Positions 24,293 to 32,092 of a stretch of DNA of 51,363 nucleotides are shown piece after piece. This DNA is from Candidatus Uhrbacteria bacterium (GTDB lineage: Bacteria > Patescibacteriota > Patescibacteriia > UBA9934): the NCBI GenBank assembly GCA_943358395.1, contig CALRGY010000004.1, positions 1 to 51,363 of the forward strand, read 5' to 3'. Made by a program: the position numbers and the translations under genes. The stretch's first letter is position 1; every line of letters begins with the position of its first letter. A model generated the notes under the pieces. That model was not told the origin of the DNA. It ran no database searches and worked only from the letters and a program-made list of their open reading frames with translations.

Positions 24293-24912
24293 TTGGCGAG
24301 GAATGCTGTGTTCGCGATTGTGTAGAGGGTATTAATGCGGTTCAGATAGCGAAGGGCACGAGTTTGCTCGGCACCGTGAAGTGTTTCGTGAATCGCATTT
24401 CGAATCGCGTTTTCGTTATACAGGCGTTCGAGCTTTCGTCGTCCTGCCTGTATTCGAACGTCTTGCCATGGCTCAAAGGAGTCAATGTACACAACGCTTT
24501 TGTTTGCGGTGTATCCGTAATTTTGTTCGACATTATCAACATGAGCGAATTGCTGGATCGCGCGATGAAGTTCCGGACGATCGCGGTTGAACGCTGGAAC
24601 GCCTGGAGAAACTCTTTCGTGGACCGTTTCAGCTGTTCCTGTTGCTCCGGACGCAAAAAGGATTTTTGGGCTACAGTGCGGAACCAGCAAGAGCATGAGT
24701 TTGTGAAGATAAAATTCTGCCTTGATGTATTCTGGAGTAAGAAGATTGCGCAGTTCTCGTTCTTCTGAGCCGAATCGATCGTGACGCTTTCGTACCAAGC
24801 CTTCTTTGTAGGGATACGTCGATTTAAAACGCCCTTCCTTCTCCATTTTTTCTTTCCCCGGAACATCTTTCGGTGGCATCTCTGGCATAGATACGAAGAT
24901 GCTATTTCGCAT
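24274..24912 (-). CDS. Unrecognised protein with HExxH motif
   Basis: This 212-residue protein has a charged N-terminus, a middle domain (LHKLMLLLVPHCSPKILFASG; SVVYIDSFEPWQDVRIQ) and near the C-terminus an HETLH motif (residues 175-179, NAIHETLHGAEQ), so a zinc-dependent activity is possible. The family is not recognised. The start may be 24912, overlapping the end of the VOC gene by 11 nt, or the ATG at 24888 (MPEMPPKD). It is the downstream gene of the VOC gene on the minus strand. Confidence 0.55.
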   Translation of the reverse strand: MRNSIFVSMPEMPPKDVPGKEKMEKEGRFKSTYPYKEGLVRKRHDRFGSEERELRNLLTPEYIKAEFYLHKLMLLLVPHCSPKILFASGATGTAETVHERVSPGVPAFNRDRPELHRAIQQFAHVDNVEQNYGYTANKSVVYIDSFEPWQDVRIQAGRRKLERLYNENAIRNAIHETLHGAEQTRALRYLNRINTLYTIANTAFLAKQKTSP

Positions 24913-25300
24913 TCACATCCGCCTGATGCAAGCCAACGGTGTTGCCTTCGGGGTCGAGGAAGTAGCCTTGCCATGCCATGCCCGCAATGGAGAATTTCGG
25001 CATCGCGATGGTTGCGCCGTGTTCAAGGGCTTTGGCCATGGCGGCGTCGAAGTCGTCGACCACAATGGTGCAGCAGTAGGCGTTGAGTCCGGATGCTGGG
25101 GCTGGTGCTGGGCATGGTCGGTGGATAATCCCACCGTTAATGCCGCCAGCAGAATCCCGTTCTCCCGTCATCACCATCCAATATTCCATTTGTCCGCCTT
25201 CCCATTTTTGAATATCCCATCCAAACACGTCCGTATAAAACTTCACCGCACGTTCCGGATCGTCAGCATGAATCTCGAAATGGGCAACGCGGTTCGGCAT
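24902..25300 (-). CDS. Glyoxalase/VOC-superfamily protein
   Basis: This 132-residue protein has the VOC beta-alpha-beta plan: AHFEIHADDPERAVKFYTDVFGWDI at the N-terminus and DFDAAMAKALEHGATIAMPKF followed by GYFLDPEGNTVGLHQ at the C-terminus, as in YdeF/PhnB-like VOC proteins. Metal ligands of the family (His/Glu) are plausible but the reaction is not assigned. The start at 25300 gives MPNRVAHFEI; the track start at 25390 has no support. Confidence 0.85.
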   Translation of the reverse strand: MPNRVAHFEIHADDPERAVKFYTDVFGWDIQKWEGGQMEYWMVMTGERDSAGGINGGIIHRPCPAPAPASGLNAYCCTIVVDDFDAAMAKALEHGATIAMPKFSIAGMAWQGYFLDPEGNTVGLHQADVNAK

Positions 25301-25650
25301 AGGGTGCGGAGAAGAGTGATGGATGAATGATACAATGAATGCACGGTATGGAAAAATCTCCCGCTTTCTGTAAAAGCATGAATCTCCCACAATCTCCTAT
25401 AGTCATAGTATGAGATTACGCCGGCTCCGCTTCACATCGAGGTTTTGTTGTAACTAAGGAGGATCGAGCACCTTGGTCAGGAACGAACAATGCGGTATCA
25501 AAAAACGTAGAGGCGGATCAAGAATACAACCCAACAGGGTTGTATTTTCGTGGCGGTGTCTGTGAGTTTAGTATCAAAATTACGAAAGTGTTTGAAGGGG
25601 TTTCCGATGATGTGTTGGGGCAATTTTGAGGTGTATCGGCTGGGATGTTT
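25301..25650. other. 350-bp gene-free stretch with one open plus-strand frame
   Basis: No complete gene is present. An open plus-strand frame without ATG runs from about 25412 to a TGA near 25627 (about 70 residues). It passes through an AATACAACCC-AACA-GGGTTGTATT hairpin. Its last ~25 codons resemble the two repeats at 33897 and 34611. It could be a gene remnant. A short leaderless-looking ATG at 25410 encodes only 14 codons and is not called. Confidence 0.4.
25528..25640 (+). repeat. Gene-fragment repeat, copy C
   Basis: After a terminator-like hairpin, the sequence encodes GGVCEFSIKITKVFEGVSDDV in the plus frame, which aligns with GGLHGFSTKFTRVVKKIFND of copy A (33897) and GGVHAFSAQFVGVLQGLFDD of copy B (34611). 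The DNA ends with GCAATTTTGAGGTGTATCGG, like GCGATTTTGAGGCATGTGAG of copy B. Confidence 0.5.
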
Positions 25651-26190
25651 TTAGTCGTACCAAAGTGCAAAAAGCGCAAGATTATACATGACGGCGAAGA
25701 AGGTAAGTAGGATGCAGACGCGCATGGGCCTTGTACTAGGATTCTTTTTCTTTGAAACGATGATGGTGGCGATAATGAAAGCAATGACGAGCCAAACAAT
25801 CTGATTTGTAAATACTCCACTCCACATATCTATTGGCACGGTATCGTTCCCCATCGGAGAGGGTGGTAGTTCGAGTGCCGAAAATGGAAATCCCGCTTTT
25901 GCCACACTTGGCAAGTTCATCGCCCATTGGCGAGTAGCCTCATTCGCTTCTATTGAATGACGTGAAGCGATCCAGGAAAGAAATAATAACCAGTGACCAA
26001 GAGACGCGGTGAGCACCAAGAGCAAGGCTGCTTTAGCCTTACCGTAGTTTTTCGCAATGATCGCGCTGATGGTAAGAACGATGCTAGGTAGTGCGTAAAG
26101 TATCCCGAAACTCGTAAAAAGTCCCATGATGCCGATGGGAATACCCATCACGAGTATAAATGGAGCAGCAAGAATCATTCCAAAATTCAT
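25651..26190 (-). CDS. Hypothetical membrane protein
   Basis: This 179-residue protein has about five hydrophobic segments (residues ~1-28, 30-45, 53-73, 128-145, 158-175) with an extracytoplasmic stretch (ATRQWAMNLPSVAKAGFPF) between the third and fourth. It resembles small uncharacterised membrane proteins and I do not recognise the family. It ends in an unusual tail (FFAVMYNLALFALWYD). No cotranscribed neighbour is evident. Confidence 0.6.
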   Translation of the reverse strand: MNFGMILAAPFILVMGIPIGIMGLFTSFGILYALPSIVLTISAIIAKNYGKAKAALLLVLTASLGHWLLFLSWIASRHSIEANEATRQWAMNLPSVAKAGFPFSALELPPSPMGNDTVPIDMWSGVFTNQIVWLVIAFIIATIIVSKKKNPSTRPMRVCILLTFFAVMYNLALFALWYD

Positions 26191-26238
26191 ATGGTCAAAT
26201 TTTTATTGAATGGGTGGAGCTTTATGAAATACTAACAC

Positions 26239-26270
26239 AACAAAACAACCCCGCGAAGGGTTGTTTTGTT
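26239..26270 (-). terminator. Terminator of tRNA-Ser(UGA)
   Basis: AACAAAACAACCC pairs with GGGTTGTTTTGTT, with CGCGAA in the loop; on the minus strand it lies directly after the CCA end. The same AACCC-TTCRCGAA-GGGTT core recurs at 33897 and 34607. Confidence 0.8.
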
Positions 26271-26357
26271 GGCGGAGGGAGCGAGATTCGAACTCGCGGA
26301 CCCTTGCGGGTCAGTGGTTTTCAAGACCACCGCACTAGACCGCTATGCGACCCCTCC
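26270..26357 (-). tRNA. tRNA-Ser (anticodon TGA), CCA encoded
   Basis: The minus strand gives GGAGGGG as 5' acceptor and TCCCTCC-G-CCA at the 3' end. The anticodon loop CTTGAAA reads TGA, and a long variable arm (GACCCGCAAGGGTC) marks a class II serine tRNA. The T-loop GTTCGAATC is normal. 88 nt including CCA. Confidence 0.95.
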
Positions 26358-26389
26358 GAGGGGTACGATAGTCGAAAATGAGGTTACGA

Positions 26390-26854
26390 TCAAGAAATTG
26401 CCTTCATGGCTAGTGCCATTTCCACGGCGCTCATGCCAGCTTCCCAGCCTTTTTTGTGGGTTCCAAGGGATCGGACTTCGGCTTGGGTAAGGTTTTCGGT
26501 GGTAAGAACGCCGAAAAGCACGGGGATTTCTGCGCCCAGTGCAACGTTCATGATGCCGTTGGCGCAAGCGTCGGCAATGTAATGATCGTGCTTGGTTTCG
26601 CCTTTAATGAGTACACCGAGGCAGATAATGGCATCGAGGTCACGTTGATCGGCAAGTGTAGCCGCTGCAACGGGAAGCTCAAACGCACCCGGAACACGCA
26701 CCGTCACCATGTTTGATTCTTTCACGCCACATAATGCCAACGCATTCACGCAGTCGGCAAGCATGGCGTCAGTCAGATTCTGGTTAAACCGCGCCGCAAC
26801 AATGCCGATGCGTAGGATAGAGCCATCGAGGTGGGCAAAGGTATTCGCTTGCAT
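26390..26854 (-). CDS. ribH: 6,7-dimethyl-8-ribityllumazine synthase
   Basis: This 154-residue enzyme condenses a ribityl-pyrimidinedione with dihydroxybutanone phosphate in riboflavin synthesis. Key motifs are present: RFNQNLTDAML at the N-terminus, RVPGAFELPVA, GVLIKGETKHDHYIAD (His general acid) and FGVLTTENLTQA. No other rib gene lies in the window, so it is a lone pathway enzyme here. It is divergent from the asparaginase gene. Confidence 0.95.
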   Translation of the reverse strand: MQANTFAHLDGSILRIGIVAARFNQNLTDAMLADCVNALALCGVKESNMVTVRVPGAFELPVAAATLADQRDLDAIICLGVLIKGETKHDHYIADACANGIMNVALGAEIPVLFGVLTTENLTQAEVRSLGTHKKGWEAGMSAVEMALAMKAIS

Positions 26855-26910
26855 ATGAGAAAAACAGTACCATATGTTGTGCGAAGAATGGAGGATTTTA
26901 TGAACGCTCT

Positions 26911-27963
26911 ATGAAAAAGATCCTTTTAGTCATTTATGGAGGCACGATTTCGATGGTAGTGAAGGATAATAAGGTGATGCCAGCGGAAAATATTGAAGAT
27001 ATTAATAAGCTTCTCCCGCACATTAAAGATATTGCAGAGATCGAAATGCTCGTATTGGCGAACAAAGATAGCACAAACGTGAATCATGAGGATTGGACGA
27101 AGATTGCGTATTGTCTTTTTAGTAATAAAGATGCGTACGACGGCTTCATTATTACGCACGGCACCAATACGATGGCGTATACCGCGTCGGCGCTGTCACT
27201 GGCGCTGGGGGCACATTTTCCAAAGCCTATTGTGATTACCGGGTCGCAATTGCCGTTGACCGTGTACGGGAATGACGCGCGGTTTAATTTTGAAAATGCG
27301 GTAAAGACCGTTGTGGTTGCGGCGGAAGAAAATATTAATGAAGTCATGATTGTGTTCAATGACGTTGTGCTGCGCGGAGGACGTGCGCTCAAAATTAGTG
27401 AAAGCGCGTTCAGAGCATTTGCTTCTCCGGCCTTCCCATCGATTGCAGACATTACGAGTACCGGCATCCATTTTAATTACCACGCACGGAAGAATATTCC
27501 CGGGAGCGTTCCCGATCTTCGACCACATTTTACTCCCGGCGTTCTGAGCATCGATCTTACTCCAGGGCAGCTTCCCGACCTTTTTGAAGCCATTGTTGCT
27601 ACGGGAAAATGCAAAGGCATCATTTTGAAATCGCATGGTGCAGGATCGGTGCCCACGGGAGGATCGTATAATTTCTTGCCGTTTATTGAAAAAACTGTGC
27701 ATCAATATAAAGTTCCTGTGGTTGTTTCCACGAAGTTTATTGGCGGAAATTCATATAAAGAGGTGAATGATGAATGTGCGGTGCTCGCGATAGAGGCAGG
27801 GGCAATCCCGTCGGGCGATCTGACCGATGTCATGACGGAGGTGAAGATGATGTGGATTCTTTCGCAGGGCGCAAACAGTATCCCTGACGTGCGGAGCGGA
27901 ATTTTGCGCGAGTACTCTGGAGAGATTACTCCGTATAAAGTTGCAAAGCTGAATGAGGTGTAG
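26911..27963 (+). CDS. Type I L-asparaginase-family protein
   Basis: This 350-residue protein has both catalytic threonine motifs of the asparaginase family: VIYGGTISM at the start and IITHGTNTMAYTA around residue 87, plus GSQLPL. Members hydrolyse asparagine or act as GatD in archaeal Glu-tRNA amidation; the lack of a gatE neighbour favours an asparaginase. A GGAGG (26890-26894) precedes a four-codon frame (ATG AAC GCT CTA TGA) whose stop overlaps the start codon here, so coupling is possible. Confidence 0.88.
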   Translation: MKKILLVIYGGTISMVVKDNKVMPAENIEDINKLLPHIKDIAEIEMLVLANKDSTNVNHEDWTKIAYCLFSNKDAYDGFIITHGTNTMAYTASALSLALGAHFPKPIVITGSQLPLTVYGNDARFNFENAVKTVVVAAEENINEVMIVFNDVVLRGGRALKISESAFRAFASPAFPSIADITSTGIHFNYHARKNIPGSVPDLRPHFTPGVLSIDLTPGQLPDLFEAIVATGKCKGIILKSHGAGSVPTGGSYNFLPFIEKTVHQYKVPVVVSTKFIGGNSYKEVNDECAVLAIEAGAIPSGDLTDVMTEVKMMWILSQGANSIPDVRSGILREYSGEITPYKVAKLNEV

Positions 27964-27990
27964 CGGAGTGCTATAGTGGTTCTAGTCACC

Positions 27991-28506
27991 ATGATTTCAT
28001 CTATGGAAGAAAAAACCCTCATTGAAGCAACGGTGGTGTTTCCAGTACGGGAAGATGGTGCGGTGTTGCTGGGAAAGAAGGTGGCGAAGATTGGGATGGG
28101 GTGCTGGAATGGGTATGGGGGAGGACGAGAAGCGGGGGAGACGCTCGAACAGACGGCGATTCGGGAGCTGTATGAAGAATCTGGCTTGGTGGCAGAGGCG
28201 CAGGCGCTGGAAAAGATCGCCATTCTTCATGCGTATAATCATAAAACCGACGGTAGGGTTGTTCCGTGTGCGGTGCATTTTTACGTGGCACGGCATTGCA
28301 CAGGAGAGCCAACAAGCACAGAGGAAATGACAACGCCAACATGGTTTGCCATCGCCGATCTTCCGCTCACAGAAATGATGCCTGCCGATGCCCTCTGGGT
28401 TCCTGCCGCCCTCGGCGGAAAAAAGCTCATCGTCACCGTGCATTACAGCCCGTTTCAGAAAGAGATGCTGCAGCCGATTGAAATTGAGGAGGTTTTAGCG
28501 CTGTAA
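27991..28506 (+). CDS. NUDIX hydrolase (MutT/MTH1-like)
   Basis: This 171-residue protein starts with an EATVVFPVREDGAVLLGKK strand and has the complete Nudix box GGGREAGETLEQTAIRELYEESGL. The pattern is close to MTH1-like oxidised-nucleotide sanitising enzymes; the substrate is inferred. TATAGT (27972-27977) ends 13 nt before the ATG at 27991; the ATG at 28003 is also possible. It is convergent with the UDG-like gene and overlaps it by 12 nt. Confidence 0.85.
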   Translation: MISSMEEKTLIEATVVFPVREDGAVLLGKKVAKIGMGCWNGYGGGREAGETLEQTAIRELYEESGLVAEAQALEKIAILHAYNHKTDGRVVPCAVHFYVARHCTGEPTSTEEMTTPTWFAIADLPLTEMMPADALWVPAALGGKKLIVTVHYSPFQKEMLQPIEIEEVLAL

Positions 28507-29139
28507 CACCCAGCGAATGTCCTCGATGGCATGATCGATATTCCGCATGCCTTGGCCGACGGGATAAAAGGTGGGGTATACCGGGTATGATTGGGATTTG
28601 ATGCGTAGTGGCATTGCGGATTTGCGTACGGCAGAGACTTTGATGGGCGCATCAAGAAGAATGGAGCTGACTTGGTTCCCAAATGTGATAATTCGTTGTG
28701 GGGCGATGACGGTCATTTCTTTGTGAAACGAAGGAAGATATGCACGAAAGACAGAGTTGGGGAGCGGTCGGGCATCTTGCTGCGTGCATTTGGCAAGATT
28801 CGTGATGTACAAGTCCTGATCGGCAAGCGATTGATAGATCTCGTGCGCAAAATCCAGGGTCCACTCAGAGGAGTGAAGGCGTTGGGTACGTTCGAAGATG
28901 TGTTTGGGGAGTACGCCAATCTGATAAAAAAGTTTCCAGATATTTTTCGTCCCAAGCCAAGGAGCGCGCAATCCCGTCCATGTTGGATCTGCGGCAACAT
29001 TTCGCCCGGGGGGATTCATAAACACAAAGCACGCTTTCGGTGAAGATACGCATCCTGCGCCGTAAATCGCGTTCAGATTAGGGTCTCCGAATTGTCGTTG
29101 GAGATCGTCGAACGACTGCTGAAGCTGCATCAATTGCAT
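28495..29139 (-). CDS. Uracil-DNA-glycosylase-superfamily protein
   Basis: This 214-residue protein has the UDG-superfamily plan: ACFVFMNPPGRN near the N-terminus (catalytic loop position), LYITNLAKCTQQ, IAPQRIITFGNQVSSIL and a C-terminal YPTFYPVGQGMRN. No Fe-S cysteine set is evident, unlike families 4/5. It is probably DNA repair, but the exact family is uncertain. The ATG at 29139 is used because TACACT lies 11 nt upstream on the minus strand; the GTG at 29160 overlaps that box. Confidence 0.7.
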   Translation of the reverse strand: MQLMQLQQSFDDLQRQFGDPNLNAIYGAGCVSSPKACFVFMNPPGRNVAADPTWTGLRAPWLGTKNIWKLFYQIGVLPKHIFERTQRLHSSEWTLDFAHEIYQSLADQDLYITNLAKCTQQDARPLPNSVFRAYLPSFHKEMTVIAPQRIITFGNQVSSILLDAPIKVSAVRKSAMPLRIKSQSYPVYPTFYPVGQGMRNIDHAIEDIRWVLQR

Positions 29140-29209
29140 AGATAATGCGCAGTGTAACACGCTGAATCGCCGCGATTATTGCAGCGATGCATGATACGAT
29201 AGAGCGAGT

Positions 29210-29734
29210 ATGATGAAATCCATTGCAGAATTTTATGAGGGCGCGCAAAGGCACGTTGGCTATGCTAATGCGTGGTTTGAGTACTATCGTCCCAAGGCGA
29301 TTGCCGATCATATATGTTACAAATGCGCATCATCGGAAGAATTTGAGCAGATGCGAACGATGCTTGAAAAGGAAAGTGTGTTTGTGTATCAATCGATTAT
29401 TTCCAATCGTCGGATTGCGATTATCAGGCTTAAGAACTCGATCGCGACAACGTTGGGAGAGGTTTGGTTCGTGGAATTAAGCGATCAGAAAGTAGACGGG
29501 AGCCAAAGATCGGAATTCGATCACATCGAGATATATCCAGAAACCGGATCGATGGAGGACCTTGTAAGAATTTTGGAGGAAAAAGGGGTAATTGTAGAAA
29601 AAGTTTCCCGTCCGCACCACACCACGTTCGACGTTGCCATTCATGAATCATTCAAAACGCGCATTGAACCAGAGGCGTTGATTGAGAAAATTATTCGTGA
29701 CGAACTGACGTGTTCGTCAAAGAAATCCCTATGA
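29210..29734 (+). CDS. YecM-like VOC-fold protein
   Basis: This 174-residue protein follows the YecM family plan: ADHICYKCASSEEFEQM, then SNRRIAIIRLKNSI, VWFVELSDQK and FDHIEIYPE, with a C-terminal HHTTFDVAI strand. YecM proteins have a vicinal-oxygen-chelate fold and likely bind a metal, but their reaction is unknown. TACGAT (29195-29200) ends 9 nt before the ATG at 29210 (or 29213). It stands alone. Confidence 0.65.
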   Translation: MMKSIAEFYEGAQRHVGYANAWFEYYRPKAIADHICYKCASSEEFEQMRTMLEKESVFVYQSIISNRRIAIIRLKNSIATTLGEVWFVELSDQKVDGSQRSEFDHIEIYPETGSMEDLVRILEEKGVIVEKVSRPHHTTFDVAIHESFKTRIEPEALIEKIIRDELTCSSKKSL

Positions 29735-29816
29735 AATATGCATGAGTCATCATTATTTCCACGGAAAATACAAATCTTGATTTCTTTGATGGGCTTTCAA
29801 GATAGCCGGTGTCGTT

Positions 29817-31418
29817 CTAAAGATGCGTAGGGGTTTCCCAGATTTTGGTGCTGGTTTTTGGTGCGGCGGGGTACGCGCCGGTGATGGTGACTTTTCCGGT
29901 GAGGGCATTCAGTGCTGCGGTTTGTGAACCGCGGGTGAGGGTGTAAAACGATGTGCCTGGAACCAGCTTGAGGACGTAACTTGCGGTAAGGAATGTTGTA
30001 AAAACAGTGTAGTCGTAGCACGATCCGTCGGTGTACGTTACGCGCACGGCACCAGGGTTTGCTGGGGCAAGCGCGGTAACATACCCGGTGTTTACGGCGC
30101 TATATGTGCTGTAAACGGGGTGTGCGCGGTTCACAAAAAGCGTATTCGCCTCGTCGATAAATGCGTCACCATCGTTATCTTTACCGTCGTTACAAATCTC
30201 GATGCGATTATTGGGGTAAAGAATGTCGCTCGCGTTATTGGCGTAGCCGCTTGGTGCTGTGCTCGCGCAAAGGCTGACGGGGTATGCAGGATCACCGTAG
30301 CCGTCGCTATCAACGTCCGTGTAATACAGCGTGGTGCTTGAAATGGAAGCATCGGCATCATCGCAATCGAGGGAATTGGTTGCGTAGCCCGTGGGAGCAG
30401 TTGCTGCGCAAAATGATGCAGAAACTGTCGATCCTTTTCCGTCGCCATCCGCATCGCGATAATAGGCGGTGTACGTAGAAATGGTGGTATCAGCATCGTT
30501 GCAGTCAACGGTACTCGAAACGCCGTCGCCGTCAGCATCAGTCACAACCGGTGCGGTAACAGCGCACGGTACCGTGTAATTCCCAAACGTGCTTATCGCA
30601 CCATACGTGCTCGAAATTCCGTCGTCATCGGCAAGGACAAGCGTTCCAATATTGGATGTCGGGCAATTATCAACAAAGGTTACTCCCTCCCATGCTCCGC
30701 TGACAGGAGTGGGATACCAATGTCCGGATGTGTAATTTCCTGCACCATCATATTCTTCGAGTGTATCGTAGCCGTCGTACACCGCAAAAAGCGTGTCGGT
30801 ATCGTGGTTATAATCAAGATCCGAAAGATCGGTGTAGCCTTTGTAGGTAAGGACGACACCCTTGTATGTCATCGCTCCGGTAGAAAGATTTGGTTCAAAA
30901 ATATAAATGTCGCCATTGTACTGCCAGCCTGCATAAAATAATCCGCCGCTGACGGTGGTGCCGTAAGCATGGTCACCATCGGGCACCCAGGTGAGTGCTT
31001 CGAATCCGTATATTCCAATGGGGTAAATATGGCTTGCAACGCTCCACGTTTTGCCGGTAAGCGCACCGGTCGAGAGGTCGAATTCCTCGATGTCGCTTCT
31101 GTTTTCCTCCGCTAAATACACTTTTGTGCTTGAAGTATCGATAAGAGTTACGCCTTCCCAATTCCCCGAAGCACTCCAGGTATTGACGACGGTTCCTGCG
31201 GTTGAAAGTTCGGCGACTACTCCGCTGTCGCTTACCACAATGTACGTGCCTCGACCGGAGTGCCAAACAATGCCGCTGGGTTCGAACGTGGGCTGCGCCG
31301 CGATTAGTGCCGAGCCAATATTGGTGGGCGTGGTCGACCCTGGCCATGTACCGGCAAGAAGTGTGAGGGGGAGTGCAAGAATACACGCGGCAAAGAAGAG
31401 GGAGATGCGGTTCGTCAT
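29817..31418 (-). CDS. Secreted protein with beta-propeller-like domain and Ca2+-binding repeats
   Basis: This 533-residue protein has a signal peptide (residues 1-23, LFFAACILALPLTLLAG). Residues ~25-290 look like an SdiA-regulated/esterase-type beta-propeller (EPSGIVWHSGRGTYIVVSDSG, EGVTLIDTSSTKVYLAEE, GFEALTWVPDG). Residues ~290-430 contain Asp-rich repeats of the thrombospondin-3/MopE type (DADGDGVSSTVDCNDAD, DADGDGKGST, CNDGKDNDGDAFIDE). The C-terminus is beta-rich with no anchor. It is probably released or attached to the cell surface. It is divergent from the ECF sigma gene. Confidence 0.8.
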   Translation of the reverse strand: MTNRISLFFAACILALPLTLLAGTWPGSTTPTNIGSALIAAQPTFEPSGIVWHSGRGTYIVVSDSGVVAELSTAGTVVNTWSASGNWEGVTLIDTSSTKVYLAEENRSDIEEFDLSTGALTGKTWSVASHIYPIGIYGFEALTWVPDGDHAYGTTVSGGLFYAGWQYNGDIYIFEPNLSTGAMTYKGVVLTYKGYTDLSDLDYNHDTDTLFAVYDGYDTLEEYDGAGNYTSGHWYPTPVSGAWEGVTFVDNCPTSNIGTLVLADDDGISSTYGAISTFGNYTVPCAVTAPVVTDADGDGVSSTVDCNDADTTISTYTAYYRDADGDGKGSTVSASFCAATAPTGYATNSLDCDDADASISSTTLYYTDVDSDGYGDPAYPVSLCASTAPSGYANNASDILYPNNRIEICNDGKDNDGDAFIDEANTLFVNRAHPVYSTYSAVNTGYVTALAPANPGAVRVTYTDGSCYDYTVFTTFLTASYVLKLVPGTSFYTLTRGSQTAALNALTGKVTITGAYPAAPKTSTKIWETPTHL

Positions 31419-31579
31419 ACGGGGATTTTTGGCAAACGATAGCAAAAATAAGGGATTCTTTCAATGAACGGAGCCATTTTGTTACGAGGCATTTATGATT
31501 CGTCTTGTCGCAGAGGGGGTAGGGCCATGTTTGTCACGTTTTGCTTCAACACGCGGTAGAATGTGGTGAAGGCCTTCAT

Positions 31580-32089
31580 ATGCGTATGGATCATCAGAAA
31601 AATACACGGCAAGAACTTGAGGAAACATTCGAAGAGCTCTTCGATAGGCTTTTCCGCTATCTGCGCCTTCGAATTCCCTCAAGCGAGGATGCGGAAGATA
31701 TTGTTGCAGAAATATTCACCAAAGCATGGAAGCGCGCTCATTCCTATGATTCGCAGCAGGGCACGATGCTGATGTGGTTGTTTGGAATTGCGCGACATGA
31801 AATTGCCACGTACTGGAAAAGTCACTCAATACAGCAGGTTGATTACGATGCGGTTGAATTCATGCTTCACGATGAGGGATTACGCACCGTACGACAAAAC
31901 GATGAACTTGATCTCGATCGCTTGCTGCAAGGGGTATCGGAAGAACAGCGAGCGCTCGTTATCCGGCATTATATCGACGGAATTTCTCATGCTGAAATTG
32001 CTCGTAGCGTTGGTCGTACAGAATCAGGAGTCCGTAAAATTGTTTCGCGTGCTATGCGAGTTTTGAAGAGTAGCGTGATATCCAAATAA
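31580..32089 (+). CDS. ECF-type RNA polymerase sigma factor
   Basis: This 169-residue protein contains sigma region 2 (LFRYLRLRIPSSEDAEDIVAEIFTKAW, then GTMLMWLFGIARHEIATYWK) and region 4 with its HTH (VSEEQRALVIRHYIDGISHAEIARSVGRTESGVRKIVSRAM). TAGAAT (31557-31562) lies 17 nt before the ATG at 31580. The following 582-residue membrane protein starts 3 nt after its stop and is probably its anti-sigma factor. Confidence 0.92.
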   Translation: MRMDHQKNTRQELEETFEELFDRLFRYLRLRIPSSEDAEDIVAEIFTKAWKRAHSYDSQQGTMLMWLFGIARHEIATYWKSHSIQQVDYDAVEFMLHDEGLRTVRQNDELDLDRLLQGVSEEQRALVIRHYIDGISHAEIARSVGRTESGVRKIVSRAMRVLKSSVISK

Positions 32090-32092
32090 TTT

